Shown here in pieces: positions 51,927 to 60,130 of a stretch of 64,000 nt of DNA. The DNA is taken from contig OZ244836.1 of NCBI GenBank assembly GCA_965220645.1, positions 3,286,001 to 3,350,000 of the forward strand, in the 5' to 3' direction. Made by a program: the position numbers and the translations under genes. The notes under the pieces are model-generated. The model did not search any database. It worked only from the letters and a program-made list of their open reading frames with translations, and had not been told where the DNA came from. The DNA is from Aldehydirespirator sp965220645. GTDB taxonomy: Bacteria; Actinomycetota; Acidimicrobiia; Acidimicrobiales; Aldehydirespiratoraceae. Position 1 is the first letter of the stretch. Every line of letters begins with the position of its first letter.

Positions 51927-53465
51927 CTAGCCCATGGCGGCTCGCCTCAGCTCCTTCATGTGTTCGAGGAACTCGGGCTCGATGGTGTCGGCGGGATAGT
52001 GCCACGGGCACACCCCCGACAGCGGCACCGCGGTCATGCGCCACAGCGCGTCCGCTCCGGCCTCGACCAACTCCGATGAGGGTTCGCCGCCGTCCTCCAC
52101 GATGAACTCCTCGGCCAGGGCGGACGCAGACGCCCGATCCCACACGGGATCGTCCAGCGGCGTGTTGCAGGCTCGGTTCAGGCGGGCGGCCCACTCGTCC
52201 TCGTCGATGGTGGCCCTCAGCCCCGTGGCCTCCCACCAGATCTCGCGAGTGCGGAACGGAAGCGGCGGCTCGACCCACCAGAATATTCGGTCGGACCACT
52301 CCTCGAGTTGCGCCACAACCTCATCGGTCATGTGCGTGTCGAATCCCGGGGGCAGGCCGGCGCCGACGGCCGGTGCTGGACCCGGGCCGACTGGGGGGCC
52401 CTTCTCGAGGAATTCGCGGGGCACCCGATCCCAGCACACGCTGGCTTCGTCGGGACCGGCCTTCTGCACGATCATGATCCACAGCGTCGTCACTGCGCCC
52501 CGGAGGTATCGCTCGCGCCATTCCGACGGCAAGTCAGGTCGAAGGCCGTCGGCGTCGGCGAACTCCTCGGCCAGCGCCAGTCCAGCCTCCCAGTCCCACA
52601 CCGGGGATTCGAGGTCCGGACCGAGCGCCGTCTTGCACACCCGGTCCAGACGATCAGCCCATACTGCCTCGCCCATGTACAGCGAAAGGCCAGTCTGGTT
52701 CTTCCACACGTCCCAAGTACCGGGTGGCAACGGCGGCTTCACGCACAGCCGCTCGGCTGCCCGCGCGGCTTCTCGCGCGTCGGCCAGCCCGAATCCGTGA
52801 CCCCGCCAGAAGGGCCGGTCGGCGCCCGCGTCGAGGCTGTCGTCTCCGAGGACCTGGGTGACACCCCCGTTTGTGTTGAAGTAGAAGACGCCCGGGAGAT
52901 GGAACGGCCTGTCCACTTCGCTGGCGAGCGCGTACACGAGATAGCTCCGGCCGTCGGGATTGCCGCGCTGCTCGATGCCGGGCCGGATGATCCCGAAAGG
53001 CGCTCCCACGACCCGTGAGCGAGGACTACCGTCCTCGCTCACGGTGAGAGCCCGATACGCCACCGTCACCTCACCGGGATCGTCGAGGTCGCCCAGCAAC
53101 AGGTCGTCCACTGTGAAGACCAGACCGTCGAAGACATCGCTGATGCGTGCCGGGTCGGGATCCTCCGGCTCGGGGGGAATCGTCAGCAGCCTCTCCTTGT
53201 AGCCGGTTATGCGGCCGACGAAGGCGATGTCGGAAGCGCAGCTGATCGACCTGAGGTCGTCGTGTTTCGGCCAGTAGTCGCCGTGAATGTCCTCGGGCGG
53301 GATCGTCTCATCTAGAACCGCGAGACCCGACCGATCATGAAGATCGGACTCGGCTCCCCCACTGCGGTCCGCGCCTTGGCGGTCAACGGAACCACCGCTA
53401 CAGGCCGCCGTCAGCAGAGCCACGGCGACAGCAGATAGAGCCAACCTCGGGCAACGGGTCGCCAT
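51927..53465 (-). CDS. Large lipoprotein of unknown function with duplicated C-terminal domain
   Basis: The 512-residue protein has a lipoprotein signal with lipobox LTAAC (C22). I do not recognise a family. Residues 60-235 or so form one domain (FVGRITGYKERLL, VTVAYRALTV). Two related modules follow, at about 240-355 and 395-500. Each has PPLP near the start, a W-A-x-R-L-x-R-x-C block (AVWADRLDRVC and DEWAARLNRAC), PVWD, LALAEEF or SALAEEF, and a late Cys-Pro or Cys-Trp. ATG at 53465 has GGGGAG upstream. It is convergent with the toxin gene. Confidence 0.85.
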   Translation of the reverse strand: MATRCPRLALSAVAVALLTAACSGGSVDRQGADRSGGAESDLHDRSGLAVLDETIPPEDIHGDYWPKHDDLRSISCASDIAFVGRITGYKERLLTIPPEPEDPDPARISDVFDGLVFTVDDLLLGDLDDPGEVTVAYRALTVSEDGSPRSRVVGAPFGIIRPGIEQRGNPDGRSYLVYALASEVDRPFHLPGVFYFNTNGGVTQVLGDDSLDAGADRPFWRGHGFGLADAREAARAAERLCVKPPLPPGTWDVWKNQTGLSLYMGEAVWADRLDRVCKTALGPDLESPVWDWEAGLALAEEFADADGLRPDLPSEWRERYLRGAVTTLWIMIVQKAGPDEASVCWDRVPREFLEKGPPVGPGPAPAVGAGLPPGFDTHMTDEVVAQLEEWSDRIFWWVEPPLPFRTREIWWEATGLRATIDEDEWAARLNRACNTPLDDPVWDRASASALAEEFIVEDGGEPSSELVEAGADALWRMTAVPLSGVCPWHYPADTIEPEFLEHMKELRRAAMG

Positions 53466-53519
53466 CGGCCACTCCCCTCAGCGCTGATCGTACATCGCTG
53501 CGCTGGCGACCGGTACGCG

Positions 53520-53549
53520 CAGGAGCCCGGGACTGGACCCGGGCTCCTG
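53520..53549. terminator. 12-bp perfect hairpin after groEL
   Basis: CAGGAGCCCGGG and CCCGGGCTCCTG pair perfectly around the loop ACTGGA. It lies 24 bases past the groEL stop. There is no clear T-run, so it may stabilise the groEL mRNA end or stop transcription with Rho. Confidence 0.6.
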
Positions 53550-53573
53550 TGATGTTCGCTGGGGGCGAACGGG

Positions 53574-55229
53574 CTACATCATGCCGCCCATGCCTCCCAT
53601 GCCGCCCATGCCGTCCATGCCTCCGCCTGGGGGTCCGGGCGGGGGCTTCTCCTCGGGCTTGTCGGCCACGAGCACCTCGGTGGTTAGCATCAGCCCCGCG
53701 ATCGACGCCGCGTTCTGCAGCGCCGCCCGGGTCACCTTCACCGGATCGATCACGCCAGCGCCGATCAGGTCGACGATCTCGCCCGCGACTGCGTCGAAGC
53801 CGTCGGAGCCGGAGGCCGCTTCGACCTCGCGCACGACGATGGCGCCCTCATGGCCGGCGTTCTCAGCGATCAGCCGGGTGGGTGCCGACAGGGCCTCGCC
53901 GATGATGCGAGCACCGGTGGCCTCATCGCCTTCGAGGCTGGCCGCGACCTCTGCCACCGCGGCCCGGCTGCGCAACAGCGCGGTGCCACCACCGGCGACG
54001 ATGCCCTCGTCGATGGCGGCCCGGGTAGCCGAGATGGCGTCCTCGATGCGGTGCTTGGTCTCCTTGAGCTCCACCTCGGTGGCCGCGCCCACCTGGACCA
54101 CGGCCACGCCGCCGGCCAGCTTGGCCAGGCGTTCCTGGAGCTTCTCGCGGTCCCAGTCCGAGTCGGTGTTGTCGATCTCGGCCTTGATCTGGCTGACGCG
54201 GCCCTCCACGTCGGCGGTGTCACCGGCGCCCTCAACGATGGTGGTGTCGTCCTTGGTGATAACCACCTTGCGGGCCGAGCCCATCAGTGACAGGTCCACC
54301 GAATCGAGCTTGAGGCCGACCTCCTCGGCCACGACCTGGCCGCCGGTGAGAATGGCCATGTCCTGCAGCATCGCCTTGCGACGCTCACCGAAGCCGGGCG
54401 CCTTGACCGCGGCGGAGTTGAACGTGCCGCGGATCTTGTTGACCACCAGCGTGGCCAGGGCCTCGCCCTCCACGTCCTCGGCGATGATCAGCAGCGGCTT
54501 GCCCGTCTGCATGACCTTCTCGAGCACCGGCAGCATGTCCGACACCGCGCTGATCTTGCCCTGGTTCAACAGCACGTAGGGCTCCTCGAGCACGGCTTCC
54601 TGGCGCTCGGGATCGGTCACGAAGTACGGCGACAGGTAGCCCTTGTCGAACTGCATGCCCTCAACGAAGTCGAGGTCCATGCCGAACGTGTTGCTCTCCT
54701 CGACGGTGATCACGCCGTCCTTGCCGACCTTGTCGAAGGCCTCGGCCAGCGTCTCGCCCACCGCGGTGTCGGCCGCCGAGATCGACGCCACCGACTGCAC
54801 CTTCTCCTTGTCGGTCGACACCGGCACGGCCTGGTCGGCCAGCGAGTCGACCGCCGCGGCCACGGCCGCCTCCATGCCTCGCTTGAGGCTCATCGGGTTG
54901 GCGCCGGCAGCCACGTTGCGCAGCCCCTCGCGCACCAGGGCCTGAGCCAGCACGGTGGCGGTGGTGGTGCCGTCGCCGGCGATGTCGTTGGTCTTGGTGG
55001 CAACTTCCTTCACGAGCTGGGCGCCCATGTTCTCGAACTTGTCGTCGAGCTCCACCTCGCGGGCGATCGACACGCCGTCGTTGGTGATGGTCGGCGCGCC
55101 GAACTTCTTGTCCAGCACCACGTTGCGGCCCTTGGGGCCGAGGGTGACCTTCACCGCGTCGGCGAGCTTGTTGACGCCCGTTTCGAGGCCCCGGCGGGCC
55201 TCTTCGTCAAACTTGAGGATCTTGGGCAT
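53574..55229 (-). CDS. groEL: Chaperonin GroEL
   Basis: The 551-residue 60-kDa chaperonin folds proteins in the GroEL-GroES cage. It starts PKILKFDEEARRGLETGVNK, has the ATP site VTLGPKGRNV and the catalytic aspartate in AGDGTTTATVL, and ends in a GGMGGMGGMM tail. That tail is the housekeeping type rather than the His-rich tail of mycobacterial GroEL1. It is 8 bases after groES and under the CIRCE element. Confidence 0.97.
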   Translation of the reverse strand: MPKILKFDEEARRGLETGVNKLADAVKVTLGPKGRNVVLDKKFGAPTITNDGVSIAREVELDDKFENMGAQLVKEVATKTNDIAGDGTTTATVLAQALVREGLRNVAAGANPMSLKRGMEAAVAAAVDSLADQAVPVSTDKEKVQSVASISAADTAVGETLAEAFDKVGKDGVITVEESNTFGMDLDFVEGMQFDKGYLSPYFVTDPERQEAVLEEPYVLLNQGKISAVSDMLPVLEKVMQTGKPLLIIAEDVEGEALATLVVNKIRGTFNSAAVKAPGFGERRKAMLQDMAILTGGQVVAEEVGLKLDSVDLSLMGSARKVVITKDDTTIVEGAGDTADVEGRVSQIKAEIDNTDSDWDREKLQERLAKLAGGVAVVQVGAATEVELKETKHRIEDAISATRAAIDEGIVAGGGTALLRSRAAVAEVAASLEGDEATGARIIGEALSAPTRLIAENAGHEGAIVVREVEAASGSDGFDAVAGEIVDLIGAGVIDPVKVTRAALQNAASIAGLMLTTEVLVADKPEEKPPPGPPGGGMDGMGGMGGMGGMM

Positions 55230-55237
55230 CGGCGACC

Positions 55238-55528
55238 TCAGACGACCTTGGCCAGCACGTCGCGAGCGTTGAGGATCAGCAGGTCCTCACCGTCGACGGT
55301 GATCTCGGTGCCGCCGTACTTGGAGTAGACGACGGTGTCGCCCACGCCTACGTCCATAGGGATGAGCTCTCCGCTGTCGTCGGACCGGCGACCGGGGCCT
55401 ACCGCCAATACCTCGCCCTGCTGGGGCTTTTCCTTGGCGGTGTCGGGGATCACGAGACCACTGGCGGTGGTCTCCTCGGCGTCGCCGGGCCGCACAACGA
55501 TGCGGTCGTCGAGTGGCTGCAGGTTCAT
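55238..55528 (-). CDS. groES: Co-chaperonin GroES
   Basis: The 96-residue lid of the chaperonin begins LQPLDDRIVVRPGDAEE, has the mobile loop TTASGLVIPDTAKEKPQ and ends DLLILNARDVLAKVV. The ATG has GGGAGG upstream. It is followed by groEL. Confidence 0.96.
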   Translation of the reverse strand: MNLQPLDDRIVVRPGDAEETTASGLVIPDTAKEKPQQGEVLAVGPGRRSDDSGELIPMDVGVGDTVVYSKYGGTEITVDGEDLLILNARDVLAKVV

Positions 55529-55577
55529 GTGTCCTCCCGGACTCCTGATCTTGGTGTTCCTGGACTAAACACGGGCG

Positions 55578-55604
55578 TTGGCACTCTCCCGTGACGAGTG
55601 CCAA
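55578..55604. promoter_or_regulatory. CIRCE element, HrcA operator of groESL
   Basis: TTGGCACTC and GAGTGCCAA are separated by nine bases, the CIRCE pattern with G for A at one position of each arm. It is 50 bases upstream of the groES start. HrcA would repress groESL here until heat or unfolded protein engages GroEL. Confidence 0.92.
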
Positions 55605-55649
55605 CGATACGGCCCGACACCCGGAGCCACAACGCGCGAAGGCGGCGTA

Positions 55650-56699
55650 TCAGATCTCGGGAAGGCCCAACGAAGGGTCGGCTCCCACAGTGAGCGGAGA
55701 GGGTCCGTCAGCCTGCAGGCGCCACCAGGCCGCCGCGGCCACCATGGCCGCGTTGTCGGTGCACATGGCCCGGCTCGGCAGGTACGCGGCCAGCCCGTCG
55801 GCCACGCAAGCGTCGAGTGTCATCTCGCGCAGCCGGCTGTTGGCCGCCACACCGCCAGCCAGGCACAGGCCCCGGGCGTTGTGTTCGGCCGCGGCCCGGC
55901 GGGCCTTGGCCACCAGCACGTCCGCCACCGCCTCCTGGAACGACGCGGCTACATCCGCGGCCGGGGCCTTGGGGTCTCGCCGCAGATGGTTGATCACCGC
56001 GGTCTTGAGGCCGCTGAAGGAGAAGTTCCAGCCGTCGTGCAGCATCGCCCGGGGAAAGGCGATCGCGCCGGGATCACCCTGCCCGCTGAGCCGGTCGATC
56101 GCCGGACCCCCCGGATAGCCGAGGCCCATGTAGCGGCCCACTTTGTCGAAGGCCTCGCCCGCGGCGTCGTCGAGGGTTGCCCCCAGCACGCGGTAGCGCA
56201 GTCGACCCTCCATGAGCACGAGCATGGTGTGGCCACCGGACACGAGTATCACGACCACCGGCAGCTCCACGCCCGGCTCGTCGAGGAAGGCCGCGTGGAG
56301 ATGGGCCTCCAGGTGATTCACGGCCACGAAGGGCACGTCCCACACCAGCGACAGCGCCTTGGCCGCCGACACGCCGACGAGCAGCGCACCCACCAGGCCC
56401 GGACCCGCGGTGGCGGCCACCGCGGCGATGTCGGAATCGTCCAGAGCCGACTCCACCAGCGCCTGCGACATCACCGGCACGAGCCGCTCTACGTGGGCCC
56501 GCCCTGCTACCTCGGGGACGACACCTCCGTAGCGAGCGTGCAGGTCGACCTGGCTGGACACCACCGACGACAGCACCTGCTGCCCACCGGCCACCACAGC
56601 CGCAGCGGTCTCGTCGCAGGAGGTCTCGATGCCCAGGATCGCCTCGCCCGACGCGAGGGCCGGCCCCGCCGCGCCCGGGATCGCCCCAGCTGCGGTCAC
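55650..56699 (-). CDS. tsaD: tRNA threonylcarbamoyladenosine transferase subunit TsaD
   Basis: The 349-residue ASKHA-fold enzyme transfers the threonylcarbamoyl group to A37 of ANN-decoding tRNAs. It has GIETSCDETAAAVV, the metal motif HLEAHLHAA, SGGHT and the CLAGGVAANSRLRE loop. GTG at 56699 overlaps the tsaB stop by four bases; an ATG six codons upstream is the alternative. It is the last gene before the CIRCE-controlled operon. Confidence 0.95.
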   Translation of the reverse strand: MTAAGAIPGAAGPALASGEAILGIETSCDETAAAVVAGGQQVLSSVVSSQVDLHARYGGVVPEVAGRAHVERLVPVMSQALVESALDDSDIAAVAATAGPGLVGALLVGVSAAKALSLVWDVPFVAVNHLEAHLHAAFLDEPGVELPVVVILVSGGHTMLVLMEGRLRYRVLGATLDDAAGEAFDKVGRYMGLGYPGGPAIDRLSGQGDPGAIAFPRAMLHDGWNFSFSGLKTAVINHLRRDPKAPAADVAASFQEAVADVLVAKARRAAAEHNARGLCLAGGVAANSRLREMTLDACVADGLAAYLPSRAMCTDNAAMVAAAAWWRLQADGPSPLTVGADPSLGLPEI

Positions 56700-57391
56700 G
56701 ATCCGCCCCCCGTCCATTTGGCCTGTGCGTCAGGGCGGCGCAGGTAGAGGGGCTCGATCTCGTCGGGCCGCACGAACTCCTCGCGCACGGCGAGGGCGTG
56801 AGCCAGCAGCACCAGCGACTCAGCCGAGGGATGGGCGAAACCCGGATCGGCCAACTCGACGCCGCGCAGCCCCTCGAACATCGAGGCGTAGCGCACCGCC
56901 CCGTCCCCCACTACAAGCGTGTCGTCGTCGCTGGCCAGCATCTGAGACACCACATGGTGGGGGGCGCCGACCTCGGGGTCGCTCAGGCGCTGAACCCCGC
57001 CGGGGAGGCAGCCGTACCGAGCGTGGAACACCTCGCCGCGGCGGGCGTCGATCATCACCGCGATGGTGCGGCCGGTGTGGCGCAGCGGGTAGGCGACCAG
57101 ATCGAGACTGGTGACTGCAACCATGGGCACCCGCAAGGCGTGGGCCATGGTGATCGCGGTGGTCACACCCACCCGGAGGCCGGTGTAGAGACCGGGGCCG
57201 ACATCGATCGCGACCGCGCCCAAGTCTTGCAGCGTGACGTCGGCGTGGACGCACGCCGCCTGTATCTGGGGAGCCAGCAGCTCGGCATGGCGACGCTCGC
57301 GGGTGGCCTGAACCGAGGCTCGTACGCCCTCGTGGCCTCCGATCGCACAGCCGACGCGTCCGGTGGCCGACTCGATCCCTAGGATCAGCAC
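56696..57391 (-). CDS. tsaB: tRNA threonylcarbamoyladenosine complex subunit TsaB
   Basis: The 231-residue partner of TsaD begins LILGIESATGRVGCAIGG and has RRHAELLAPQIQ and the GPGLYTGLRVGV loop typical of TsaB. GTG at 57391 overlaps the tsaE stop by seven bases (GTGCTGA). The rimI acetyltransferase gene often found between tsaB and tsaD in actinobacteria is missing. Confidence 0.93.
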   Translation of the reverse strand: MLILGIESATGRVGCAIGGHEGVRASVQATRERRHAELLAPQIQAACVHADVTLQDLGAVAIDVGPGLYTGLRVGVTTAITMAHALRVPMVAVTSLDLVAYPLRHTGRTIAVMIDARRGEVFHARYGCLPGGVQRLSDPEVGAPHHVVSQMLASDDDTLVVGDGAVRYASMFEGLRGVELADPGFAHPSAESLVLLAHALAVREEFVRPDEIEPLYLRRPDAQAKWTGGGS

Positions 57392-57867
57392 GGCAAGGCC
57401 CAGGGCTCGAGGGCGGCTCTCAACCGGTCGGCGCGACGCCACCAAGTCTCGCCATGGCCCCGCAGCTCAAAGTCGCGGTCGTCCTCGCCGGAGCCGAAGC
57501 GGATCGTCACCGACAGGTGTTCCGCACCAAGAGCCGACGAGATGGTGTCGCCCCACTCCACGAGCGTCACCCCCTCGTCGAGGATCTCAGGCAGAGCCAG
57601 ATCGCCGACCTCGTCGGGACAGTCGAAGCGATAGACGTCGAGATGGTTGACCACCAGGCGCCCCTCATACCGGTTCGCCAGGGTGAAAGTGGGACTGGTG
57701 ACGGGGGCGGTCACGCCCAGAGTGACCGCAAAGCCCTGGACGAAGGCCGTCTTGCCCGCTCCCAGGTCCCCGACGAGCACCACCACGTCGCCGGTGTCGA
57801 CGACAGCGGCGACGGCTGCCCCGAGCGCCCTTGTCTCGTCGACGCCGGCGGTCCTACACGCGAGCAT
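57385..57867 (-). CDS. tsaE: tRNA threonylcarbamoyladenosine complex ATPase TsaE
   Basis: The 160-residue P-loop ATPase resets the TsaBD complex. It has Walker A in GDLGAGKTAFVQG, TSPTFTLANRYEG, NHLDVYRF and VEWGD. The ATG at 57867 follows the P1-type peptidase gene by 36 bases. Confidence 0.94.
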   Translation of the reverse strand: MLACRTAGVDETRALGAAVAAVVDTGDVVVLVGDLGAGKTAFVQGFAVTLGVTAPVTSPTFTLANRYEGRLVVNHLDVYRFDCPDEVGDLALPEILDEGVTLVEWGDTISSALGAEHLSVTIRFGSGEDDRDFELRGHGETWWRRADRLRAALEPWALPC

Positions 57868-57903
57868 CCATACCTGTCGCGAGGGTTGCAGAGGGGGCCG
57901 TTG

Positions 57904-58785
57904 TCACCCTTCGAGCGTACCGACGGCGCTGCGCACCGCCTTGGCCACCGCGGCCACGGCCAGCAGCCGAACGTCGTCCACGTCCGCGGGCACCGTGCCG
58001 GTGGCTGCGGCCACCACCGCATCGCCGTCAGAGCGGGAGTGTGCGGGCACCAGGGCCCGAGCCAGCCCGTCGTGGCCTCCCTGGGCCACCCAGAAGCAGT
58101 CGAGCTTGGTCAGCGCCGCGTTGGTGACGACGGCGCACAGTGTGGTGTTGGCGAACGGGTCGGCCCGGCCCTCCCACCGCTCGAACGTTCCGGCCGCGAC
58201 CTCGTCGAGTATCTGCTGCGATCCCGGCGGTGGGCTGCCCGCCGCGTTGAGCGCCACTACCCCGCTGACGACCAACCCGTCCCGGCGCACGGAGGCGATG
58301 CCCAACCCGCCGGGTTCGGCGTTCTCGGCACCGAGCCACTTCGACACGGTCGCACCCGTGCCGGCTCCGACCGCGCCTATCTCCGACGCTGCGGCCCGGT
58401 TCGCAGCCGCGTGCCGGCCGGCGGCGGAATCGGGGCGGACGGCCGAGTCCCCCACGCCGAGGTCGTACAGAGCCATGGCCACCACGATGGGCACCGGACC
58501 GTGGGGCGTGTCGAATCCCCGCCCCTCGGCCTCGAGAACCGCCATCACTCCGTCGGCCGCGGCCAACCCGAAGGCGGAGCCGCCGGCGAGCACCACCGCA
58601 TCGACGCATTCGACCAGCCGCTCCGGAGCCAGCAGCGCGAAGTCGCGGGTGGCGGGGGCGCCGCCGCGGACTTCGCCGGAGGCGGTCGTGCCGGGCGGGA
58701 GAACGATCACGGTGCACCCGGTGCGGGCCACGGGATCGGTCCAATGACCGATCTCGACTCCTGGGATTTGCAGTTCGACCGACAC
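57904..58785 (-). CDS. P1-family (DmpA/BapA-like) aminopeptidase
   Basis: The 293-residue Ntn-type hydrolase has VEIGHWTDPVARTGCTVIVL, AVVLAGGSAFGLAAADGVM and the self-cleavage region FANTTLCAVVTNAALTKLD with a threonine as likely nucleophile. Family members cleave D-Ala, beta-Ala or other unusual N-terminal residues. Its place between alr and tsaE suggests a link with D-alanine peptides, which is inference. GTG at 58785 lies 8 bases after the alr stop; a longer frame runs inside alr. Confidence 0.85.
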   Translation of the reverse strand: MSVELQIPGVEIGHWTDPVARTGCTVIVLPPGTTASGEVRGGAPATRDFALLAPERLVECVDAVVLAGGSAFGLAAADGVMAVLEAEGRGFDTPHGPVPIVVAMALYDLGVGDSAVRPDSAAGRHAAANRAAASEIGAVGAGTGATVSKWLGAENAEPGGLGIASVRRDGLVVSGVVALNAAGSPPPGSQQILDEVAAGTFERWEGRADPFANTTLCAVVTNAALTKLDCFWVAQGGHDGLARALVPAHSRSDGDAVVAAATGTVPADVDDVRLLAVAAVAKAVRSAVGTLEG

Positions 58786-58793
58786 GTCCGAAC

Positions 58794-59939
58794 CTACACG
58801 ACCACTCGGGGCACACGGGCAGAGATCGCCGTGAGGACCTCGTACGCGATGGTGCCGAGCCGTTGGGCGACCTCTGGCGCGGTGATCTCGTCTGAGCCCT
58901 GGCGGCCGATCAGCACGACTTCGTCGCCGGTCGTGACCTCGTCGGCAATGGCCGGATGGAGTGAGACCATGAGCTGGTCCATCGTCACCGCGCCCACGAT
59001 GGGGCACCGGTGGCCGCGCACCAGCACCTCGATACCGGCCGAGTCGCTGTCGCGGCGGATGCCGTCGGCGTAACCGATGGCGACGGTGGCTACCCGGGTG
59101 GACTCGTCGGCCCACCAGCGCCGGCCGTACGACACGCTCTCGCCGGGCGCCACCGTCCGCACTGCCGTGACCCGCGACACCAGCTCGAGTGCCGGCTCAA
59201 GGTCGATGGCGCTCTCCAGCTCCGGTGACGGAGGGACCCCGTAGATGGCGATGCCGGCCCGAATGAGATCGCGGTGGGTGTTCGGGTGGGCCAGCAGCCC
59301 GGCCGAGTTGGCGGCGTGCACGGCACCGGTGGACAGGCCGCTTCGACGCAACCCGGCCAGTGCCTCATCGAATCGGGCCAGCTGCTCCGCCGTGAAGGGA
59401 TCCTTGGGCGCGTCCGCTACTGCTAGGTGAGTCCACACACCCTCGAGGCGCAGCCGGTCTCCAGCTGCTCGCAGGGCCTCGACGACTGAGTCGAGATCGT
59501 CGGGCACCGCACCCATCCGGTGCATGCCGGTGTCCACCTTGAGATGTACGGCAGGCGCGGGCCCCGGTGCGGCCGCCAGCGTCCGGACCCCCGCGACCGA
59601 CGCCACCGTGAACCGGACCCGGCTCGGGCACTCGCCCGGGGCGCTGGCCGCGAGCCCGGGCGCGGCCTCTGCCAGGATGAGCACAGGCGCATCGCTGCCG
59701 ACGCTGTCAGCCGCCTCGGCCACCTCCAGGGCCTCGGGAATCGTGGCGACGGCCAACCAGGACGCGCCCCCCGCCAGAGCGGCGCGGGCCGCAGTGACGG
59801 CACCGTGGCCGTAGCCGTCGGCCTTGACCACCGCGCACAGGGACGAATCGCCGGCCCGGTCGGCGAGGCGCCGAACGTTGGCCTCGATAGCGGCTGGTCG
59901 AACCCTGGCGATGCGCGCCGACAGGCTGGCGGCACTCAC
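58794..59939 (-). CDS. alr: Alanine racemase
   Basis: The 381-residue PLP enzyme makes D-alanine for peptidoglycan. The PLP lysine is in AVVKADGYGHGAV. The second base tyrosine is in the C-terminal domain (ESVSYGRRW or AIGYADG region), and KVDTGMHRMG and MDQLMV are typical. GTG at 59939 overlaps the stop of the small repeat ORF by four bases, which favours it over a TTG ten codons upstream. Confidence 0.94.
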   Translation of the reverse strand: MSAASLSARIARVRPAAIEANVRRLADRAGDSSLCAVVKADGYGHGAVTAARAALAGGASWLAVATIPEALEVAEAADSVGSDAPVLILAEAAPGLAASAPGECPSRVRFTVASVAGVRTLAAAPGPAPAVHLKVDTGMHRMGAVPDDLDSVVEALRAAGDRLRLEGVWTHLAVADAPKDPFTAEQLARFDEALAGLRRSGLSTGAVHAANSAGLLAHPNTHRDLIRAGIAIYGVPPSPELESAIDLEPALELVSRVTAVRTVAPGESVSYGRRWWADESTRVATVAIGYADGIRRDSDSAGIEVLVRGHRCPIVGAVTMDQLMVSLHPAIADEVTTGDEVVLIGRQGSDEITAPEVAQRLGTIAYEVLTAISARVPRVVV

Positions 59940-60130
59940 GCCGAGACCACGCTCACCGAAGGCGGCCAACAGACGGACTGGCCACCGAACGGGCAGCCCT
60001 CAGCACCCAAACCGGCATCCACAACTGCCAATTCACGGAACAGTGCCGATCCCGCACCGAACGGGCAGCCCTCAGCGCCCAAACCGGCATCCACAACTGC
60101 CAATTCACAGGACGGCGCCCATCCGCTCAC
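59936..60130 (-). CDS. 64-residue repeat peptide between nnrD and alr
   Basis: The ORF starts with a GTG that overlaps the nnrD stop (GTGA) and ends with a stop that overlaps the alr GTG (GTGA). It fits the operon exactly at both ends. The product contains ELAVVDAGLGAEGCPFG twice, 24 residues apart, with four cysteines in all. No signal or membrane segment is seen. It may be a real small protein, or a coupling ORF that lets ribosomes reach alr. No family recognised. Confidence 0.5.
   Translation of the reverse strand: MSGWAPSCELAVVDAGLGAEGCPFGAGSALFRELAVVDAGLGAEGCPFGGQSVCWPPSVSVVSA
59983..60108. repeat. Two 54-bp direct repeats at a 72-bp period
   Basis: Copies at 59983-60036 and 60055-60108 differ at one position and are separated by 18 bases. 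The 72-bp period is 24 codons, so the duplication keeps the reading frame of the small ORF. Confidence 0.92.

Noticed and set aside
59983..60108. CRISPR or attachment sites
   Set aside because: There are only two copies, the period is a multiple of three and the copies lie within an in-frame ORF. No integrase is nearby.
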